Assembly (NCBI RefSeq): GCF_000175935.2
Contig: NC_014837.1
Span: 992,001 to 1,056,000 of the forward strand
Direction of reading: 5' to 3'
DNA from: Pantoea sp. At-9b
GTDB taxonomy: Bacteria; Pseudomonadota; Gammaproteobacteria; Enterobacterales; Enterobacteriaceae
Length of the DNA: 64,000 bases
Part shown: one piece after another, positions 58,221-64,000 of the stretch
How positions within the stretch are numbered: position 1 is the first letter of the stretch
Layout: each line of letters begins with the position of its first letter
Notes under the pieces: generated by a model
Databases searched by the model: none
Seen by the model: only the letters and a program-made list of their open reading frames with translations
Told to the model about the DNA's origin: nothing
Made by a program: the position numbers and the translations under genes

Positions 58221-58670
58221 ATGCATTGCCCATTCTGCTCCGCTGTGGACACCAAAGTGATAGATTCGCGCCTCGTCAGTGAAGGATCTTCGGTGCGTCG
58301 CCGTCGCCAGTGTCTGGTGTGTCATGAGCGTTTTACCACCTTTGAAGTGGCTGAACTGGTGATGCCGCGCGTGGTGAAAAGCAACGATGTGCGTGAACCC
58401 TTCAACGAAGATAAGCTCAGCAGCGGCATGATGAAGGCGCTGGAGAAGCGTCCGGTCAGTGCCGATGCGGTGGAGAGCGCCGTCAGCCATATCAAAACGC
58501 AACTGCGTGCCACCGGCGAACGTGAAATCCCCAGTAAGCTGATCGGCAATCTGGTGATGGACGAGTTAAAGAAACTCGACAAAGTGGCCTATATTCGTTT
58601 CGCGTCGGTTTACCGTAGTTTTGAAGATATTCGTGATTTTGGCGAAGAGATCGCCCGCTTGCAGGATTAA
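58221..58670 (+). CDS. nrdR: Ribonucleotide reductase repressor NrdR
   Basis: ATP/dATP-sensing repressor of ribonucleotide reductase genes; 149 residues. Zinc ribbon Cys3-Cys6-Cys31-Cys34 and the ATP-cone domain from about residue 49 ([18 protein letters not shown]). ATG 58221 follows AGGAAA. It overlaps no neighbour; ribD starts four bases after the stop. Confidence 0.97.
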   Translation: MHCPFCSAVDTKVIDSRLVSEGSSVRRRRQCLVCHERFTTFEVAELVMPRVVKSNDVREPFNEDKLSSGMMKALEKRPVSADAVESAVSHIKTQLRATGEREIPSKLIGNLVMDELKKLDKVAYIRFASVYRSFEDIRDFGEEIARLQD

Positions 58671-58673
58671 TCC

Positions 58674-59786
58674 ATGATCGACGAACGCTATATGGCGCGC
58701 GCGCTGGAACTGGCGCGTCGCGGCTGTTTTACCACCACCCCCAACCCGAATGTCGGTTGTGTGATCGTGCGGGATGGCGAAATTGTCGGCGAAGGCTGGC
58801 ATCATCGCGCGGGTGAGCCGCATGCGGAAGTCCATGCGCTGCGCATGGCGGGTGAGAAAGCCAGAGGCGCGACCGCCTATGTCACGCTGGAACCTTGTAG
58901 CCACCATGGCCGTACACCGCCTTGCTGCGATGCATTGATTGCGGCGGGCGTCAGCCGGGTAGTTGCGGCCATGCAAGATCCAAATCCACAGGTGGCGGGT
59001 CGTGGCTTATATCGCCTGCAGCAGGCCGGGATTGCTGTGAGTCACGGTTTGATGATGAACGCAGCCGAAGCGATCAATCGCGGCTTCCTGAAGCGGATGC
59101 GTACCGGTTTCCCGTGGATTCAGCTCAAACTGGGCGCATCGCTGGATGGCCGTACAGCGATGGCGAGTGGTGAAAGCCAATGGATCACCTCTGCGGCAGC
59201 AAGGCGCGATGTGCAACGTTTTCGTGCCCAGAGTTCGGCTATCCTTACCACCAGTGCGACGGTGCTGGCGGATAACCCCTCGCTGACGGTGCGCTGGAAT
59301 GAACTCAATGACGAGGTGCGCCAGCAGTTGGATGAGCAGCAATTGCGTCAGCCGGTGCGCGTGGTGATTGATAGCCAGCAGCGCGTAACCCCGCAGCATC
59401 GCCTGATCGATCAACCGGGTGAAACCTGGCTGATGCGCAGTGCACCCGATCAACACGTCTGGCCGGAGTCGGTTACGCAGATTGCCGTGCCACAGCGCGA
59501 GAGCCAACTGGATCTGGTGGCGATGATGATGTTGCTTGGTCAACGTCAGATTAACAGCGTGTGGGTCGAAGCCGGAGCGAAGCTTGCCGGTGCGTTGTTG
59601 CAGGCGGGGTTGGTAGATGAACTGATTGTCTATCTGGCACCGAAACTGCTGGGTAATGCCGCCCGTGGCTTGTGTGAATTACCGGGTCTGGAACATCTGG
59701 CCGCTGCGCCAGCATTGAATTTTAGCGATGTGCGCAGGGTCGGTGGGGACCTGCGTCTGACCCTGACGCCACATGGAAAAGCCTGA
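58674..59786 (+). CDS. ribD: Bifunctional riboflavin deaminase/reductase RibD
   Basis: Two consecutive steps of riboflavin synthesis. 370 residues. Deaminase domain with zinc site His50-Glu52, Cys75 and Cys84 ([18 protein letters not shown]); reductase domain from about 147 ([30 protein letters not shown]). It follows nrdR and precedes ribH, the usual cluster. Confidence 0.98.
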   Translation: MIDERYMARALELARRGCFTTTPNPNVGCVIVRDGEIVGEGWHHRAGEPHAEVHALRMAGEKARGATAYVTLEPCSHHGRTPPCCDALIAAGVSRVVAAMQDPNPQVAGRGLYRLQQAGIAVSHGLMMNAAEAINRGFLKRMRTGFPWIQLKLGASLDGRTAMASGESQWITSAAARRDVQRFRAQSSAILTTSATVLADNPSLTVRWNELNDEVRQQLDEQQLRQPVRVVIDSQQRVTPQHRLIDQPGETWLMRSAPDQHVWPESVTQIAVPQRESQLDLVAMMMLLGQRQINSVWVEAGAKLAGALLQAGLVDELIVYLAPKLLGNAARGLCELPGLEHLAAAPALNFSDVRRVGGDLRLTLTPHGKA

Positions 59787-59850
59787 GCGCGTCGCGAAAG
59801 AGTATGATAGAATCCGCCCCCTGCGGGGCTATATAACCCAAAGGATATGT

Positions 59851-60321
59851 ATGAAAGTTATCGAAGCTCCTGTTGCCACGCCTGATGCCAATATCGCCAT
59901 CGTAATTGCGCGTTTTAACAACTTCATTAATGACAGCCTGCTGGACGGTGCGGTTGATGCGCTGAAGCGTATTGGTCAGGTGAAAGACGAAAACATCACC
60001 ATCGTCTGGGTGCCGGGTGCCTATGAGCTGCCGCTGGCGGCGCGGGCACTGGCAAAATCCGGTAAGCATGACGCTATCGTCGCGCTGGGTACCGTGATCC
60101 GTGGCGGCACGGCGCACTTCGAATATGTTGCCGGTGAAGCCAGCTCTGGTATCGCTAATGTGGCGATGACCAGCGATATCCCGGTGACCTTCGGCGTGCT
60201 GACCACCGAAAACATCGAGCAGGCGATTGAACGCGCCGGCACGAAAGCGGGTAACAAAGGTGCCGAAGCGGCCCTGACTGCACTCGAAATGATTAACGTA
60301 TTGAAAGCCATCAAAGCCTGA
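59851..60321 (+). CDS. ribH: Lumazine synthase (6,7-dimethyl-8-ribityllumazine synthase)
   Basis: Penultimate riboflavin enzyme, assembling as an icosahedral shell in many bacteria. 156 residues, matching E. coli: [31 protein letters not shown] and the active-site [17 protein letters not shown] 59851 follows AAGGAT. A GC-rich hairpin (CCCCCTGCGGGG) and a TATGAT element lie in the 64-bp gap behind ribD, so a separate promoter is possible. Named ribE in E. coli nomenclature. Confidence 0.98.
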   Translation: MKVIEAPVATPDANIAIVIARFNNFINDSLLDGAVDALKRIGQVKDENITIVWVPGAYELPLAARALAKSGKHDAIVALGTVIRGGTAHFEYVAGEASSGIANVAMTSDIPVTFGVLTTENIEQAIERAGTKAGNKGAEAALTALEMINVLKAIKA

Positions 60322-60340
60322 TTTTTGTAAGGGGAATTTT

Positions 60341-60760
60341 GTGAAACCTGCTGCTCGTCGTCGCGCCCGTGAGTGCGCTGTCCAGGCGCTTTACTCCTGG
60401 CAGTTGTCCAACAACGACATTGCCGATGTGGAATACCAGTTTCTGGCGGAACAAGACGTCAAAGACGTCGATATCAGCTACTTCCGCGAACTGCTGTCCG
60501 GTGTGGCGACTAACAGCGCGTACCTGGATGGTTTGATGAAGCCTTACCTGTCGCGTCAGCTGGAAGAGCTGGGCCAGGTGGAAAAAGCCATTCTGCGTAT
60601 TTCGCTGTTTGAACTGAGCAAACGTAGTGATGTGCCGTATAAAGTGGCCATTAACGAAGGTATCGAGCTGGCAAAAGTATTCGGTGCTGAAGACAGCCAC
60701 AAATTTGTCAACGGCGTGCTGGATAAAGCCGCTCCACAAATTCGCCCCAACAGAAAATAA
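60341..60760 (+). CDS. nusB: Transcription antitermination factor NusB
   Basis: All-helical RNA-binding protein of 139 residues which, with NusE (S10), binds boxA RNA in rRNA antitermination. Start GTG 60341 ([20 protein letters not shown], as in E. coli) with AAGGGG ahead. A strong terminator follows. Confidence 0.98.
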   Translation: MKPAARRRARECAVQALYSWQLSNNDIADVEYQFLAEQDVKDVDISYFRELLSGVATNSAYLDGLMKPYLSRQLEELGQVEKAILRISLFELSKRSDVPYKVAINEGIELAKVFGAEDSHKFVNGVLDKAAPQIRPNRK

Positions 60761-60763
60761 TGC

Positions 60764-60789
60764 AAAAGGCCGGTCATCCGGCCTTTTTT
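60764..60789 (+). terminator. Terminator of the ribD-ribH-nusB group
   Basis: Perfect 10-bp stem AAAAGGCCGG/CCGGCCTTTT with loop TCAT, followed by T residues. Confidence 0.92.
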
Positions 60790-60804
60790 CATTGAGACCT
60801 GACT

Positions 60805-61782
60805 ATGTCCTGTGGTGAATTCGAACTGATCGCACGTTATTTTAACCGCGTCACCAGCTCCCGCCGCGATGTCGAAAAGGGAATTGGTGATGACTGCGCT
60901 TTACTTAACTTGCCTGAAAAACAAACGCTGGCCATCAGCACCGATACGTTGGTGGAAGGCGTGCATTTCCTGCGTGATATCCATCCAGCCGATCTCGGTT
61001 ATAAAGCGCTGGCGGTAAACCTGAGCGATCTGGCGGCGATGGGAGCCGATCCGGCGTGGCTCACGCTGGCACTGACGCTGCCGGAGGTGAACGAGAATTG
61101 GCTGGCAGCTTTCAGTGACAGCCTGTTTGAGTTGCTGGATTACTACGATATGCAGTTGATTGGCGGCGATACCACGCGTGGCCCGCTGAGTATGACGTTG
61201 GGCATCCACGGTTTGGTGCCGGTAGGGCGTGCATTGAAACGCTCCGGTGCGAAGCCGGGTGACTGGATTTTTGTCACCGGCACGCTGGGTGACAGCGCCG
61301 CAGGTCTGGCGTTGTTGCAGCATCGTTACCGTCTGCCGGACCCGGCGGTGCACGAGGTGTTGATCAAACGTCATCTGCGCCCGATGCCACGTGTGTTGCA
61401 GGGCCAGGCGTTGCGTAGCCTCGCGACTTCAGCCATCGACGTGTCGGATGGCTTACTCGCCGATCTCGGCCATATTTTGCAGGCCAGCCGCGTCGGCGCA
61501 CGACTCAATGTCGATGCCTTGCCACTGTCAACGGCACTGCGCGACCATTTTGATGCTCAACAGGTGCAACGCTGGGCGTTGGCGGGCGGCGAAGACTATG
61601 AACTGTGCTTCACCGTGCCGGAAGTGAACCGGGGCGCACTGGATGTGGCACTCGGCCATCTCGGCGTGCCTTATACCTGTATTGGTCAGATAGCACCGGA
61701 AGCCGATGGACTCACGTTGCTGGAAAACGGCAAGCCGGTGAGTTTCAATCACAAAGGATTTGATCACTTTGACGTTAAATAA
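60805..61782 (+). CDS. thiL: Thiamine-monophosphate kinase
   Basis: Last step of thiamine pyrophosphate synthesis. 325 residues. Motifs [30 protein letters not shown] and [13 protein letters not shown] are the metal- and substrate-binding loops of the PurM-like fold. It overlaps the pgpA start region by about 20 bases, the arrangement also seen in E. coli. Confidence 0.97.
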   Translation: MSCGEFELIARYFNRVTSSRRDVEKGIGDDCALLNLPEKQTLAISTDTLVEGVHFLRDIHPADLGYKALAVNLSDLAAMGADPAWLTLALTLPEVNENWLAAFSDSLFELLDYYDMQLIGGDTTRGPLSMTLGIHGLVPVGRALKRSGAKPGDWIFVTGTLGDSAAGLALLQHRYRLPDPAVHEVLIKRHLRPMPRVLQGQALRSLATSAIDVSDGLLADLGHILQASRVGARLNVDALPLSTALRDHFDAQQVQRWALAGGEDYELCFTVPEVNRGALDVALGHLGVPYTCIGQIAPEADGLTLLENGKPVSFNHKGFDHFDVK

Positions 61783-62263
61783 AGATGTGGCCAAGAGTCG
61801 CCTGCGTATGTCCAATCCCTGGCATCTGCTGGCAACCGGATTTGGCAGTGGATTAAGCCCGATCGTGCCCGGCACGGTAGGATCGCTGGCGGCGATCCCG
61901 TTCTGGTGGCTGATGACCTTTTTGCCGTTACAGATCTATTCGCTGGTAGTGCTCATCGGCATCAGCGTGGGCGTTTATCTCTGCCATCGTACCGCGAAGG
62001 ATATGGGGGTACACGATCACGGCAGTATCGTCTGGGATGAGTTTATCGGTATGTGGATCACGCTGATGGCGATTCCGCTGATGAGCTGGAAATGGGTGCT
62101 GACGGGGTTTGTGATTTTCCGCATTTTTGATATGTGGAAACCCTGGCCAATCCGCTGGTTCGATCAGAACGTGCATGGCGGCATGGGGATTATGGTCGAC
62201 GATATCATTGCCGGGGTGATCTCAGCGGTGATTCTGTATGCGTTAGGGCATGTGATGCTTTGA
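61760..62263 (+). CDS. pgpA: Phosphatidylglycerophosphatase A
   Basis: Inner-membrane enzyme removing phosphate from phosphatidylglycerophosphate. 167 residues with several helices; conserved [19 protein letters not shown] and the acidic [15 protein letters not shown]. The start is a TTG at 61760 by alignment with E. coli PgpA; another TTG at 61769 would fit the AAAGGA site better and drop three residues. The start overlaps the thiL end. Confidence 0.95.
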   Translation: MITLTLNKDVAKSRLRMSNPWHLLATGFGSGLSPIVPGTVGSLAAIPFWWLMTFLPLQIYSLVVLIGISVGVYLCHRTAKDMGVHDHGSIVWDEFIGMWITLMAIPLMSWKWVLTGFVIFRIFDMWKPWPIRWFDQNVHGGMGIMVDDIIAGVISAVILYALGHVML

Positions 62264-62269
62264 TGTGTT

Positions 62270-62296
62270 GGCGGCGCGATACATCGCGCCGCTACG
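62270..62296. repeat. Single-arm copy of the dispersed repeat
   Basis: GCGGCGCGATACATCGCGCC and GCTACG form one palindromic arm between the convergent pgpA and yajO genes. Confidence 0.75.
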
Positions 62297-62298
62297 TG

Positions 62299-63273
62299 TT
62301 ATTCGAAACCCACCACCGGATGCGGTTGATACACAGTTTCCAGCTCGGCAATATCCGTTGAACTCAGCTCTACATCCACCGCTTTCACCAGCTCAGCAAA
62401 CTGCTCTGCGCGTGATGCGCCGATAATCGGTGCCGTCACCACTGGCTTATGCAGCAACCAGGCCAGCGCAATCTGTGCACGTGTCACGCCTTTATCTGCC
62501 GCCAGGGCGGCGATGCGTTCCGCGATAGCGGCATCGTTCTCGTCGGTGTCTTGATAGAGTTTTGCCATCACCTCATCCGATACGGAACGGGCGGTGGTTT
62601 CACCCCACGGACGTGTCAGCTTACCACGCGCCAATGGGCTCCACGGCAGTACCGCGATGCCCTCGCGCAGACACAGCGGATGCATGGCATTCTCCTCTTC
62701 ACGCTGAATCAGGTTGTACTGATCCTGCATGCTGACAAAACGTGCCCAGCCTTCGCGCGCCTGCAGCTGGAGCGCTTGCTCAAATTGCGCCGCATGCATT
62801 GATGACGCGCCGATATAGCGCGCTTTACCGGCCTTAACCACATCGTGCAGGGCTTCCAGCGTCTCCTCAATTGGCGTGTCGTAATCCCAGCGGTGAATCT
62901 GGAGCAAATCGACATACTCCATCCCCAGCCGTGTCAGGCTGTCATCGATCGATTGCAGGATATTTTTGCGCGAGAGCCCTTGCGACAGATTCGTGAGGGA
63001 GAAATAGACTTTAGTCGCGACCACGATCTCATCACGGCGGGCAAAATCTTTCAGGGCGCGTCCGACGATCTCTTCACTGCTGCCGTCAGAGTAGGAGTTG
63101 GCGGTATCAAAAAAGTTGATGCCTGCTTCCAGTGCCTGTTTGATCAGCGGACGGCTGCTCTCCTCCGGTAACGTCCAGGCGTGCTTGCCGCGCGTCGGAT
63201 CACCATAGGTCATACAACCCAAACAGAGACGGGAAACCTGTAATTCAGTCTTGCCTAAAGGAATTTTTTTCAT
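62299..63273 (-). CDS. yajO: Aldo/keto reductase YajO
   Basis: NADPH-dependent oxidoreductase of 324 residues in the TIM-barrel aldo/keto reductase family. Catalytic tetrad residues: Asp in FFDTANSYSDG, Tyr in the same segment, Lys in VVATKVYFS, His in LLQIHRWDYDTP; cofactor motif GASRAEQFAE near the C-terminus. E. coli YajO is linked to xylulose-5-phosphate/thiamine-related reductions; the substrate here is not certain. It is upstream of the dxs end in the same orientation. Confidence 0.95.
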   Translation of the reverse strand: MKKIPLGKTELQVSRLCLGCMTYGDPTRGKHAWTLPEESSRPLIKQALEAGINFFDTANSYSDGSSEEIVGRALKDFARRDEIVVATKVYFSLTNLSQGLSRKNILQSIDDSLTRLGMEYVDLLQIHRWDYDTPIEETLEALHDVVKAGKARYIGASSMHAAQFEQALQLQAREGWARFVSMQDQYNLIQREEENAMHPLCLREGIAVLPWSPLARGKLTRPWGETTARSVSDEVMAKLYQDTDENDAAIAERIAALAADKGVTRAQIALAWLLHKPVVTAPIIGASRAEQFAELVKAVDVELSSTDIAELETVYQPHPVVGFE

Positions 63274-63355
63274 TGGGGCGTCTGCTCTTATGCATCAGGG
63301 AAATCCCTTAAGCATAGCAGCAGGCTCGCTCGCCGGGCAGCGAGCGAGCAGGGGA

Positions 63356-64000
63356 TTACTGTGCCAGCCAGCTGGCGATTTGCTGCTGAATACCGGCGGC
63401 ATCCAGTTGGTAGTCATGACGCACTTCTTCCTGGGTGCCCTGCGGAATGAACTCATCCGGCAGGCCGAGGTTGAGTACCGGGATGCGCAGGCGTTTTGCC
63501 ATCACGAATTCGTTCACGCCGCTGCCCGCTCCGCCCATAATTGCCCCTTCTTCCAGGGTGATCAGCGCGTCGTGGCTGCCCGCCAGTTCGGTAATCAAGG
63601 CTTCATCCAACGGTTTGACAAAGCGCATGTCAACCAAGGTGGCGTTCAGTGCGTCGGCGGCCGCAGTGGCTTCCGGCAACAACGTACCAAAGTTGAGAAT
63701 GGCCAGTTTTTCGCCCTGACGTTTGACCACGCCTTTGCCTAACGGCAGGCTCGCCAGCGGTTGCAGCGCAGCCCCGGTACCGGTGCCACGCGGGTAACGT
63801 ACCGCACTTGGGCCATCCTGATAGTGGTAACCGGTGTACAACATCAGGCGACATTCGTTCTCGTCGCTTGGCGTCATGATCACCATACCAGGAATGCAGC
63901 GCAGATACGCCAGATCGAATGCGCCCTGATGGGTTTGTCCGTCGGCACCGACAATGCCGCCGCGATCGATGGCAAACAACACCGGTAGCTTCTGGATCGC
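63356..64000 (-). CDS. dxs: 1-deoxy-D-xylulose-5-phosphate synthase (C-terminal part)
   Basis: First enzyme of the MEP isoprenoid pathway, thiamine-diphosphate dependent. The visible 214 residues are the C-terminal third; the start is beyond the right edge. Seen: [26 protein letters not shown] (in part; the GADG-THQG segment is diagnostic), [13 protein letters not shown], and the transketolase C-terminal domain with VTLEEG-like [19 protein letters not shown]. It lies next to yajO as in E. coli. Confidence 0.97.
   Translation of the reverse strand, partial: AIQKLPVLFAIDRGGIVGADGQTHQGAFDLAYLRCIPGMVIMTPSDENECRLMLYTGYHYQDGPSAVRYPRGTGTGAALQPLASLPLGKGVVKRQGEKLAILNFGTLLPEATAAADALNATLVDMRFVKPLDEALITELAGSHDALITLEEGAIMGGAGSGVNEFVMAKRLRIPVLNLGLPDEFIPQGTQEEVRHDYQLDAAGIQQQIASWLAQ

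Overview
The window is a chromosomal segment of a gamma-proteobacterium of the order Enterobacterales. Most proteins can be matched by name to Escherichia coli genes. From about 13.4 kb to the right edge the order follows the E. coli proC-to-dxs region: iraP, psiF, proC, yaiI, aroL, yaiA, aroM, ppnP, rdgC, mak, sbcCD, phoBR, brnQ, proY, acpH, queA, tgt, yajC, secDF, yajI, nrdR, ribD, ribH, nusB, thiL, pgpA, yajO, dxs. The GC-rich base composition, a Klebsiella-type phytase, lacZ without lacI or lacY beside it, and many dispersed palindromic repeats suggest an Erwiniaceae member (Pantoea-like) or a close relative. That placement is an inference. No rRNA, tRNA, CRISPR array, insertion sequence or prophage was seen.

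Layout. 0-2.5 kb: end of lldR, lldD (L-lactate oxidation) and an OsmC-type peroxidase. 2.5-8.1 kb: very small membrane proteins, lipoproteins, a CPBP protease, a CHASE4-PAS-GGDEF-EAL protein and a YmgB-like regulator. 8.4-12.8 kb: an MdtG-like exporter convergent with lacZ, which has a lac-type operator. 13-18.8 kb: iraP and psiF without phoA between them, a Rieske/FAD reductase, proC, yaiI, a DUF2076 gene and aroL. 18.9-23.9 kb: yaiA, then an inserted IclR regulator plus an OPT transporter and a DUF1177 gene joined to aroM, then ppnP. 23.9-25.9 kb: an AT-rich pocket with an orphan gene and a Phd/RelE-type toxin-antitoxin pair behind a perfect 35-bp palindrome.

26-34.2 kb: rdgC, mak, an ethanolamine-permease/kinase/AraC module, a TolA-C-like lipoprotein, and a three-lipoprotein operon (CsgG-like, DUF4810, GNA1162/DUF799). 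34.2-42.2 kb: sbcDC, phoBR with a Pho box, and a PstS-like binding protein. 42.2-46.7 kb: a MetE-like methyltransferase preceded by MetR- and MetJ-like sites, then brnQ and proY. 46.8-51.1 kb: an OafA-type acyltransferase and an inositol-monophosphatase/phytase operon. 51.3-64 kb: the conserved acpH-to-dxs housekeeping block (queuosine, Sec accessory, riboflavin, NusB, thiamine, isoprenoid).

Themes. Phosphate supply recurs: PhoBR, PstS-like, PsiF, IraP, phytase and inositol phosphatase lie within about 38 kb. A dispersed repeat of the form GTAGCGGCGCGATTTATCGC...GCGATAAATCGCGCCGCTAC occurs at about ten places, nearly always just past a stop codon, and in two cases it includes the stop codon. 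The strongest leads for undescribed biology are the OPT-DUF1177-AroM operon, the toxin-antitoxin pocket with its orphan gene, the CsgG-like lipoprotein trio, and several overlooked tiny genes.
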